This document shows, piece after piece, positions 31,754 through 38,338 of a DNA stretch of 64,000 bases. Source of the DNA: Sphaerochaeta globosa str. Buddy (GTDB lineage: Bacteria > Spirochaetota > Spirochaetia > Sphaerochaetales > Sphaerochaetaceae); assembly GCF_000190435.1 (NCBI RefSeq), contig NC_015152.1, forward strand, positions 1,370,458 to 1,434,457, read 5' to 3'. The translations under genes were made by a program, and so were the position numbers. Every line of letters starts with the position of its first letter. Position 1 is the first letter of the stretch. The notes beneath the pieces were generated by a model, which saw only the letters and a list, made by a program, of their open reading frames with translations, ran no database searches and had not been told where the DNA came from.

Positions 31754-33391
31754 ATGATTACAGCGTCAAATATCGGTCTTTCTTACGGAACACAGGTTCT
31801 CTTTAAGGAAGTCAACATAAAATTCACTCCGGGCAACTGCTACGGTATCATCGGTGCCAATGGAGCCGGTAAGTCAACCTTCCTGAAGATCCTCTCCGGT
31901 GAGATCGAGTCCGATACCGGTGAAATCATCATCTCAACCGGCCAGCGTATGGCCGTCCTCAGGCAGGATCACTTCGCCTTCAACGACTATACAGTCCTTG
32001 AAACCGTCGTCATGGGGTATGAACAGCTCTATTCCGTGATGAAGGAACGGGACACCATCTATGCAAAAGAAGACTTCACCGAGGCTGACGGCCTTCGGGC
32101 TGCGGAACTCGAGGGAGATTTTGCCGACATGGGCGGTTGGGAAGCTGATGCACAGGCTGCCCAGATGCTCGATGGACTGGGAATTTCAACTGATTTGCAG
32201 CAAAAAAAGATGAGTGACGTTGAAGACAACATCAAGGTCCGTGTTCTGCTTGCCCAGGCCCTTTTCGGAAACCCTGACATTCTTTTGTTGGACGAACCGA
32301 CCAACCACCTTGACCTTGAGTCAATTCATTGGCTTGAGGACTTCTTGGCCAACTTCGATAATACAGTTATCGTTGTCAGCCACGACCGTCACTTCCTCAA
32401 TACCGTCTGTACCCATATTGCAGACATCGACTTCGGCAAAATCCTGCTCTATGTCGGCAACTATGACTTCTGGTATCTGTCCAGTCAGCTGGCTGCCAAG
32501 CAGATGAAGGACGATAAGAAGCGCCGTGAGGAGAAAATCTCCGAACTGAAAGAATTCATTCTCCGCTTCTCCAGCAACGTGGCAAAAGCCAAGCAGGCTA
32601 CCAGCAGAAAGAAGCTGATCGACAAGCTCACCATCGATGACATCAAACCCTCCAGTCGCAGGTTTCCCTATGTGGCCTTCAAGCCGCTTCGCGAATGCGG
32701 TAAGAACATCCTGGAGGTCAAGGGCCTTACCAAGGTGATCGAAGGAGAGAAAATCCTCGACAACTTCGATTTGGTGCTCAACAGTGGTGATAAAGTGGCC
32801 TTTGTCGGTCCTAATCACTATGCAAAGACAATCCTTTTTGAAATTCTCACCGGCAACATCAAACCTGACAGTGGTACCTTTACCTGGGGTGTAACCACCA
32901 GTCTTTCCTATTTCCCCAAGAACAACAGCCATCTGTTCAGCGAACATGTTTCCATTACCGACTGGCTACGCACCTACAGCGAGGACAAGGACGATACCTA
33001 CATCCGATCATTCCTTGGGCGTATGCTGTTCAGTGGTGATGAAGCGTTGAAGGATTGTACGGTTCTCAGCGGTGGAGAGAAAGTCCGATGTGTCCTGTCG
33101 CGCATGATGCTCGAGCAGGCCAACTGTCTCATCTTCGATGAACCCACCAGTCATTTGGATTTGGAGGCTATCACGGCGCTCAACGACGGTCTGATTGATT
33201 TTACCGGCGTGTTGCTCTTCAACAGCCATGACCACCAGTTTGTCGAGTCCATTGCTAATCGTATTATTGAATTCACTCCAAATGGTGTCATTGACAGGAT
33301 GATGAGCTTTGAGGAGTATTTCAGTGATGATACCATTAAGGCTCTGCGTGATGAGAAGTACAGCGGATCACACCACGCAATCGCACTCTAG
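31754..33391 (+). CDS. ABC-F family ATPase (YbiT/YkpA-like)
   Basis: Soluble tandem ABC ATPase (545 aa) of the ABC-F group, which acts on ribosomes in translation or antibiotic protection; this subgroup's exact role is unclear. The first domain has Walker A GANGAGKST, an altered signature (SDVEDNIKVRVLLAQAL) and Walker B ILLLDEPTNHLD. A linker of about 80 residues with many Lys/Arg follows. The second domain has an unusual Walker A, GPNHYAKT (residues 352-359), an intact signature LSGGEKVRC and Walker B LIFDEPTSHLD. No membrane segment is present. I recall similar altered P-loops in YkpA-like proteins, so this may be a subgroup trait. Confidence 0.88.
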   Translation: MITASNIGLSYGTQVLFKEVNIKFTPGNCYGIIGANGAGKSTFLKILSGEIESDTGEIIISTGQRMAVLRQDHFAFNDYTVLETVVMGYEQLYSVMKERDTIYAKEDFTEADGLRAAELEGDFADMGGWEADAQAAQMLDGLGISTDLQQKKMSDVEDNIKVRVLLAQALFGNPDILLLDEPTNHLDLESIHWLEDFLANFDNTVIVVSHDRHFLNTVCTHIADIDFGKILLYVGNYDFWYLSSQLAAKQMKDDKKRREEKISELKEFILRFSSNVAKAKQATSRKKLIDKLTIDDIKPSSRRFPYVAFKPLRECGKNILEVKGLTKVIEGEKILDNFDLVLNSGDKVAFVGPNHYAKTILFEILTGNIKPDSGTFTWGVTTSLSYFPKNNSHLFSEHVSITDWLRTYSEDKDDTYIRSFLGRMLFSGDEALKDCTVLSGGEKVRCVLSRMMLEQANCLIFDEPTSHLDLEAITALNDGLIDFTGVLLFNSHDHQFVESIANRIIEFTPNGVIDRMMSFEEYFSDDTIKALRDEKYSGSHHAIAL

Positions 33392-33400
33392 GGAGGCTGT

Positions 33401-34162
33401 ATGCTGGTAGCGGTAGATATCGGAAACTCAAACATAGTCATTGCGGTCCATGATGGAAATAAGTGGGTGCAATCATTTCGAATCTACAGCGACCAGAAAA
33501 AAACCAGTGATGAGTATTTTGTCGTCCTGGATAGCCTGATGAGTCATGCAGGCCTGCATAAGCATGATATCAATAAAGCGGTGATCAGTTCGGTTGTACC
33601 GAATCTGACCCGCTCCATGCAGAAAAACATCACCCGGCTCTTCGATGTCCAACCTTTGATGGTTGATCATAGTGTGGAGACGGGACTGAGGAAAGAGACG
33701 ATTCCTCCAGAATTGGGAAGCGACTTGCTTGCCAATGCGGCGCAGGCGCATTACATGCATCCCAACGAACCTGTGGTTGTTGTTGACTTCGGTACCGCCC
33801 TTACATTGACCACGGTCGACAGCGACGGTTCAGTCCTTGGTGCTTCCATCGCCCCTGGTTTGGTGACTGCGGTGAATGCCTTGTTCGGCAATACCGCCCA
33901 ATTGCCCCAGGTCGAGTTGAAAATCCCTGCTACAGCAATCGGAAGAAACAGTCAGGAATCAATCCGAAGCGGTATTATGTTCGGGTATGCCGGTATGGTG
34001 AAAGCCATTATAGAGCGTACCGAACAGGAGCTGGGACGGGAGGTCTTCGTCATTGCGACCGGAGGCCTTACCCATACCATTGCTCCCTTGATCGACCGGA
34101 TCAATCATATCTCGGTAATGCATACCCTTGATGGGCTGCGTTTGATCAGCGAATTAAACTAG
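33401..34162 (+). CDS. coaX: Type III pantothenate kinase
   Basis: CoaX phosphorylates pantothenate in the first step of coenzyme A synthesis; type III enzymes are not inhibited by CoA. The 253-residue protein has the phosphate loop MLVAVDIGNSNIVIAVHDG at the N-terminus, the PELGSDLLANAAQA segment, the catalytic region VVVDFGTALTLTTVD near residue 125, and GASIAPGLVTAVNALF. It follows the ABC-F gene by 9 nt with GGAGG before the ATG. Its stop TAG shares the sequence CTAG with the stop of the converging aminopeptidase gene. coaD, a later CoA step, is at 45322. Confidence 0.95.
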   Translation: MLVAVDIGNSNIVIAVHDGNKWVQSFRIYSDQKKTSDEYFVVLDSLMSHAGLHKHDINKAVISSVVPNLTRSMQKNITRLFDVQPLMVDHSVETGLRKETIPPELGSDLLANAAQAHYMHPNEPVVVVDFGTALTLTTVDSDGSVLGASIAPGLVTAVNALFGNTAQLPQVELKIPATAIGRNSQESIRSGIMFGYAGMVKAIIERTEQELGREVFVIATGGLTHTIAPLIDRINHISVMHTLDGLRLISELN

Positions 34163-35382
34163 AAGACAAAGACACCTTTTCTCATTACGGCAAAACTTCT
34201 TTTGTCGAACGTGGTTGCATCGATATCCATATCTTTCGAACCAATCATGAAATCGATATGCATCAGACTTGTGTTGCATCCAGCTTCGTGTAGTTGCTCG
34301 TCGGTCGAAAGTGCAGATCCGTTAGCCAAGGCAGTGGGGTAGCCGTCCCCAAGGGCGAGGTGGCAACTGGCATTCTCATCCAGCAGGATTGAGTTGAAGA
34401 TGAGATTGCTCTGTGCAATGGGACTTGTTTCATCCACCAAAGCCACTTCCCCGAGTCGGCGGGTTCCCTCATCGATGGAGAAGAAGGAATCGAGAGCTTC
34501 TTTCCCTTCCTTTGCTGAATAGTCAACAACTTTCCCTTCTTCGAATACGAACCTTACTTCCTCGGTTTTAACATCCAACACGGTTACGGGCTTGGTAGTG
34601 GTCACATACCCTTGTGCACGCATTCTATCGGGAGTGGTGAAAATCTCTTCGGTAGGAAGGTTTGCAAAGAATTGAAGCCCGTCCTGCATGGACTCAGCTC
34701 CACCGGTGAAGCGAGCTTGGTTGGTGAATCCGATGGTAAGGTCGGTTTTGCTGCTTTTAAAGTGCAACTCTTCGATGCCCTGCTCGTTGAGGTATCCCCG
34801 ACGTCGGTCGAGCATTGCTTTCTTCTGTTCCCAAGCAAGAGCCGGATCTGGTGTATCCAGCAGAAGAATAGGCGTAAGGACGTCCATGAGGTCCTCGGTA
34901 GTGGCGTTGTCTCCAAGCACCTGCTTTGCCCACAATGGGCCGGGAGCACAACACACACACCAAGCAAGTTGGCTGCGCATGAGTTTTTTGCTGCGGGCTT
35001 CATGGAACCTGCGTTTGGCCTTGCCCAGTATTTGATTCTTAGCCTGGTCGAGCTCGGCGTGATCAAGACGCTCCTCAGTGGAATCAATGCGAATATAGGA
35101 CCAACCTTCGGTGCACATCTCATAGTCGAGTGCTTTCATGTATGCCGGATTGAACGTCAGTTGCTCCTCGTTCTGGGCTTGCAACCGTGAGGAAAGCACA
35201 TCCAGGTCATCAAGAATTACCTGCACATAAGTTGCTCCATGCCTGTACGCTGATTTGCTGAGCTCTCGGGCGAAGTAGTAGGTTCCGGGTCCGGTCAGGA
35301 TGAATACGTTCTTGCCTTGCTGAAGATTGATGCCTTTCTCAATAATAAGGTCTGCATAGGTAGAAATGAGTTTTTGGTCCAT
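34159..35382 (-). CDS. M29-family metallo-aminopeptidase
   Basis: Cytosolic aminopeptidase of the AmpS/AmpT (M29) family that uses two metal ions, 407 aa. The expected ligand motifs are present: a Glu pair in NLPTEEIFTTP, Glu in RRLGEVALVD, His in ASCHLALGDGYP, and His and Asp in MHIDFMIGSKDMDID. The N-terminal half (ILTGPGTYYFARELSKSAY) is the usual cap domain. It is the second gene of a minus-strand pair, 10 nt after a degenerate paralogue, and converges on coaX with a 4-nt stop overlap. Confidence 0.92.
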   Translation of the reverse strand: MDQKLISTYADLIIEKGINLQQGKNVFILTGPGTYYFARELSKSAYRHGATYVQVILDDLDVLSSRLQAQNEEQLTFNPAYMKALDYEMCTEGWSYIRIDSTEERLDHAELDQAKNQILGKAKRRFHEARSKKLMRSQLAWCVCCAPGPLWAKQVLGDNATTEDLMDVLTPILLLDTPDPALAWEQKKAMLDRRRGYLNEQGIEELHFKSSKTDLTIGFTNQARFTGGAESMQDGLQFFANLPTEEIFTTPDRMRAQGYVTTTKPVTVLDVKTEEVRFVFEEGKVVDYSAKEGKEALDSFFSIDEGTRRLGEVALVDETSPIAQSNLIFNSILLDENASCHLALGDGYPTALANGSALSTDEQLHEAGCNTSLMHIDFMIGSKDMDIDATTFDKRSFAVMRKGVFVF

Positions 35383-35392
35383 GTCTGTGCTC

Positions 35393-36580
35393 CTAAAGAT
35401 TGTAAACCCCGTCGATCATGACTTCATGGGTTTGACCGTCATCGGTCGTAAGATTGATGGCAAGCTGGCTGTCTCCCACCGGAATCTCCAGTCTCACCAA
35501 TGATTCGCAAAGTTTGCTCTTCTTGATATCCTCATCATCACTCTGTCCGGTCAGGGTATCGAGGGAGAACCCTCCCAAAATTATGGTTGTGGTAATTTCC
35601 TTGCCAAAATGCGGGTGAATGGATTTTTGCAGATACCTGCTTTCAATTGTATCGTTGTCGGCAAGCGATAGTTCACTGACATGCCTCGCCCCTTCGTCGA
35701 TGTTGAAGAAGGCATCGAGGGCCGGTTTTCCTGTGTCTGCTTGCCAATCGGTAACCTTACCGTCCTGGACGGTAAATCTTGCACCTGTTACTTCGGTTCC
35801 CAACACATACAAAGGCCGGGAAGCCGCGAAACTGCCTTGGGCGGTAAAGCAGTCCAAGGATGCATGGAGACTTTGGATGGGAAGCTGGGGTAGGAAGTAC
35901 CGTTTGCTTGCCAACACGGTTCGTCCTCCGGCCCATACGGTATCCCTGGCAATCTCAGCTTCGAGCTGCCAACCATCGGAAACAAAGTTGACATGAGCAT
36001 GGCCGAGCTTGTTCAAAGATTGCTTGCGATATTCCAGCAAATTTCCCTGCTCCTCCCAGAATGAGGAAGCCCATTCACCATCAAGACGATATAAGGAACT
36101 GAACAGCTTCCACATCTCTTCTTCACTTGCCGCTTTGCCCAATAGTTCCATAGCCCAACGAAGACCGGGAAAGGGGATATTTGCCCAGGGAACGGCGATG
36201 CGGCGATCGAGAAAGACAGGATCGCTGAGGTGCCCGAATTTTGAAATGGTACCTACTTCCGAGGTAGCCTCAAGCAGATTGCTATCTACCAAATAGGGAT
36301 TTGCATCGAGATCGAAAAGATGGCACATGACCACTGTGTGGATGGCGGGTCGGAATATTTCTTTTTCAACAGGATCTATTGGGTAAGCTTGAACAACTTT
36401 TCCATGATTGGTTTCAACAATCGTCACGCTTTGGCGAGTCGATAAACAAGCCTCCCTGGCTAATAAGCGGGCGAATTGCATAGTATTTGCTTCGGTGTTG
36501 ATCGACAGACTGTCGCCTTCGGTCAGTTTAAGTTGCACCTTGATAATGAGTTGTGCATACCTTTTGAGTAAGAGTTCCAT
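35393..36580 (-). CDS. Degenerate M29-family paralogue, probably without activity
   Basis: This 395-residue protein aligns along its length with the M29 aminopeptidase that follows it, but it lacks most metal ligands. The site PTEEIFTTP is here SLDCFTAQG, HLALG is here TTTIILGG, and HIDFMIG is here RLEIPVG; only the Glu in ARHVSELSLADN remains. It is intact and in frame, so it is likely a pseudoenzyme rather than a dead gene, perhaps a partner subunit of its neighbour. I chose ATG 36580, with GGAGG 5 nt upstream; the frame is open further up through a tRNA gene, which rules out the longer form. Confidence 0.85.
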   Translation of the reverse strand: MELLLKRYAQLIIKVQLKLTEGDSLSINTEANTMQFARLLAREACLSTRQSVTIVETNHGKVVQAYPIDPVEKEIFRPAIHTVVMCHLFDLDANPYLVDSNLLEATSEVGTISKFGHLSDPVFLDRRIAVPWANIPFPGLRWAMELLGKAASEEEMWKLFSSLYRLDGEWASSFWEEQGNLLEYRKQSLNKLGHAHVNFVSDGWQLEAEIARDTVWAGGRTVLASKRYFLPQLPIQSLHASLDCFTAQGSFAASRPLYVLGTEVTGARFTVQDGKVTDWQADTGKPALDAFFNIDEGARHVSELSLADNDTIESRYLQKSIHPHFGKEITTTIILGGFSLDTLTGQSDDEDIKKSKLCESLVRLEIPVGDSQLAINLTTDDGQTHEVMIDGVYNL

Positions 36581-36602
36581 GAATCCTCCAATACCATTCA
36601 AT

Positions 36603-36611
36603 ACTATAGCA
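36603..36611 (-). promoter_or_regulatory. Extended -10 promoter of the M29 pair
   Basis: On the minus strand TGC-TATAGT (36603-36611) is an extended -10 element about 22 nt before the start codon. No convincing -35 is present. Confidence 0.45.
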
Positions 36612-36654
36612 AATTTGTCAGACGGAATACACCCAATATACAGGTCAGACAAGG

Positions 36655-36683
36655 AAAAACCCACACGCATCTGTGTGGGTTTT
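36655..36683. terminator. Bidirectional terminator between tRNA-Gly and the M29 pair
   Basis: ACCCACAC (36659-36666) and GTGTGGGT (36673-36680) pair, extended by A-T pairs. A T-run follows on either strand. In use it ends the minus-strand tRNA-Gly transcript. Confidence 0.85.
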
Positions 36684-36688
36684 GCTTG

Positions 36689-36759
36689 AGCGCCCAACGG
36701 GAGTCGAACCCGCTTCTTCAGCTTGGAAGGCTGAGGTAATACCATTATACGATAGGCGC
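36689..36759 (-). tRNA. tRNA-Gly (anticodon TCC)
   Basis: A 71-nt cloverleaf: acceptor GCGCCTA/TGGGCGC (one G-U pair), anticodon stem CAGC/GCTG around loop CTTCCAA, and T arm with GGTTCGACTCC. The anticodon TCC reads GGA and GGG. CCA is not encoded. Confidence 0.93.
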
Positions 36760-36778
36760 AGTCGGTCAGTACGGTGTT

Positions 36779-36807
36779 TTTATAAAGTATTCTGAATTCT
36801 TCGTCAA
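36779..36807 (-). promoter_or_regulatory. Promoter of tRNA-Gly
   Basis: On the minus strand TTGACG (36802-36807), a 17-nt spacer and TATAAA (36779-36784), about 20 nt before the tRNA. Confidence 0.8.
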
Positions 36808-36817
36808 GTACCTGTAG

Positions 36818-36846
36818 TTGACAGAGAAGCATAAACACTGTTACAA
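36818..36846 (+). promoter_or_regulatory. Promoter of the PUR-domain gene
   Basis: TTGACA (36818-36823), a 17-nt spacer and TTACAA (36841-36846). The -10 is a moderate match. The leader is about 28 nt. Confidence 0.55.
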
Positions 36847-36879
36847 GTACCATATAGCGATACAAGCGAGGTTATTAGC

Positions 36880-37122
36880 GTGGGACAGCGTGGAGAAGTG
36901 TATTCAACGAGGCTTGTCAAGAATGACAGGACCTATTTCTTTAATGTGAAAGAGAACATTTATGGGGACATGTTCCTCAACCTAGTTGAGAGTAAAGGTA
37001 CTCCCGATAGTGATAAGTTCATCAGACAATCAATTATTGTCTATCAGGAAGATTTGGGAGAATTCTTAAAGGAACTGCAGAAATCCTTGGATTTCCTTAA
37101 GCAGAACACCAAACAGAAGTAA
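36880..37122 (+). CDS. PUR-domain (DUF3276) nucleic-acid-binding protein, BpuR-like
   Basis: An 80-residue protein with one PUR-type repeat (MGQRGEVYSTRLVKNDRTYFFNVKEN in two parts: residues 1-13 and 14-26), beta-rich with a C-terminal helix, ending in a basic tail. Proteins of this group in Borrelia (BpuR) bind single-stranded DNA and RNA as dimers and modulate gene expression. The start is GTG 36880 with GAGG about 10 nt upstream. It has its own promoter and a hairpin terminator, so it is a single-gene unit. The assignment rests on recognised similarity; the RNA or DNA target is unknown. Confidence 0.82.
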   Translation: MGQRGEVYSTRLVKNDRTYFFNVKENIYGDMFLNLVESKGTPDSDKFIRQSIIVYQEDLGEFLKELQKSLDFLKQNTKQK

Positions 37123-37131
37123 ACCAAGCAG

Positions 37132-37154
37132 GGCAGCCAAACGGCTGCCTTCCT
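37132..37154 (+). terminator. Hairpin terminator of the PUR-domain gene
   Basis: GGCAGCC (37132-37138), loop AAAC and GGCTGCC (37143-37149), followed by a loose T-rich stretch (TTCCTATTTATT). Confidence 0.7.
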
Positions 37155-37171
37155 ATTTATTGGAGCCAACG

Positions 37172-37633
37172 ATGATCGAAATCAGAGAGATGCAAATGCA
37201 AGATGTCCCTGCTGTCTGCGCCTTTGTGAAAACTGTCTTTGACGAGTACCTTTCCTCTACATATACCGATGAGGGAAATCGTACGTTTTATGCATATATT
37301 GAACCGCAAGCAATGCGCACTCGAATGCATGAAGGCGGTTTGGGCTTTGTCGCTGAAAGCAGTAAAGCAATAGTCTCCCACATAGAAATACGCAATAACT
37401 CACATATTTGTTTACTCTTTACCCATACACTCTATCAACGGCAAGGGTTGGCTCATGCTCTCGTGGATCTGGCCCTTACGCGTTGCAGTGAGCTTGATCC
37501 GCATATTGCTGCTGTCAGCGTCAATGCCGCAGTATCCGCTGTTTCAACCTACCAGCGGCTAGGGTTCAAGACCATTGATTCAGTTCAGCAAAGAAACGGT
37601 ATTACCTTTGTGCCGATGATACGGCTGCTTTAA
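37172..37633 (+). CDS. GNAT-family N-acetyltransferase
   Basis: A 153-residue acetyltransferase of unknown substrate. The N-terminal strand MIEIREMQMQDVPAVCAFV and the acetyl-CoA loop LYQRQGLAHALVDLAL near residue 95 are typical; the C-terminal part VSAVSTYQRLGFKTI matches motif B (the position where GF ends a loop). I chose ATG 37172, with GGAG 6 nt upstream, over a TTG four codons earlier. Its stop overlaps that of the converging rnhB (TTAA). Confidence 0.85.
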   Translation: MIEIREMQMQDVPAVCAFVKTVFDEYLSSTYTDEGNRTFYAYIEPQAMRTRMHEGGLGFVAESSKAIVSHIEIRNNSHICLLFTHTLYQRQGLAHALVDLALTRCSELDPHIAAVSVNAAVSAVSTYQRLGFKTIDSVQQRNGITFVPMIRLL

Positions 37634-38259
37634 AAAAGTGTCGCCTGCACTGGTGATTCAGCATTTCTTTGTTCAATATGAAATGTTCGACGGTGGATGG
37701 GTGAAAGTCCGTACAGCAAACACGCTGATCGATGCTCCTCGGTAGGATACCCTTTATGTTTGGCAAAATTGTAAAAAGGCCATTTGGTGTGACAAAGCAC
37801 CATGTAACGGTCTCGCTGGTTCTTTGCAAGAATGCTGGCAGCCATAATTTGGGGAATCAGGGCATCCCCACCGACAATAGCCTGGGTGATGCAATCGAGA
37901 TTGGGCCGTTGATTACCGTCTACCAAAGCAACATCTACATGGATTTGTGAGCTGATTTTCTCATACGCACGCTTCATCGCCAACAGGGAAGCCTGCAGAA
38001 TATTGATTCTGTCGATCTCCTGAGCTGTCGCCAGACCTACAGCCCAGTAGAGTGCCTTCTGCTTGATGACAATCTCAGCCTCAAGGCGTTGTTTCTCGCT
38101 CAATTTTTTGGAGTCGTTGAGGATTTCAGTAGGAAAGTCCGGCCCCAAAATGACTGCAGCTGCTACCACCGGACCGGCAAGCGGGCCCCTGCCTGCTTCA
38201 TCCAAACCGCAAAGAACTTGGTTTTCGGCCTCGAATGAAAACAACAGAGATTCTTCCAT
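37630..38259 (-). CDS. rnhB: Ribonuclease HII
   Basis: RNase HII cuts RNA in RNA-DNA hybrids and removes single ribonucleotides. The 209-residue protein has the signature VLCGLDEAGRGPLAGPVV with the catalytic Asp-Glu pair, VALVDGN for the third acidic residue, and the ending segment TKWPFYNFAKHKGYPTEEH. AGGAG lies before ATG 38259. It is divergent from smc and converges on the acetyltransferase gene, with 4 shared nt. Confidence 0.95.
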   Translation of the reverse strand: MEESLLFSFEAENQVLCGLDEAGRGPLAGPVVAAAVILGPDFPTEILNDSKKLSEKQRLEAEIVIKQKALYWAVGLATAQEIDRINILQASLLAMKRAYEKISSQIHVDVALVDGNQRPNLDCITQAIVGGDALIPQIMAASILAKNQRDRYMVLCHTKWPFYNFAKHKGYPTEEHRSACLLYGLSPIHRRTFHIEQRNAESPVQATLF

Positions 38260-38292
38260 CTTTTTCTCCTACTTTTACCGACGACCAACCTA

Positions 38293-38301
38293 TGCTATAA
38301 T
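38293..38301 (+). promoter_or_regulatory. Extended -10 promoter of smc
   Basis: TGC followed by a perfect TATAAT (38296-38301) is an extended -10 element. The -35 region (TTTTAC at 38273) is weak. The start near 38308 gives a 30-nt leader with a GAGGG ribosome site. Confidence 0.65.
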
Positions 38302-38338
38302 CCCTCCATTACTGCGTCAAGCACAAAGAGGGTGAATT

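Noticed and set aside
36581-36865. Longer N-terminus for the degenerate M29 gene
   Set aside because: The extension would run through the terminator and tRNA-Gly gene; ATG 36580 has a GGAGG site 5 nt upstream.
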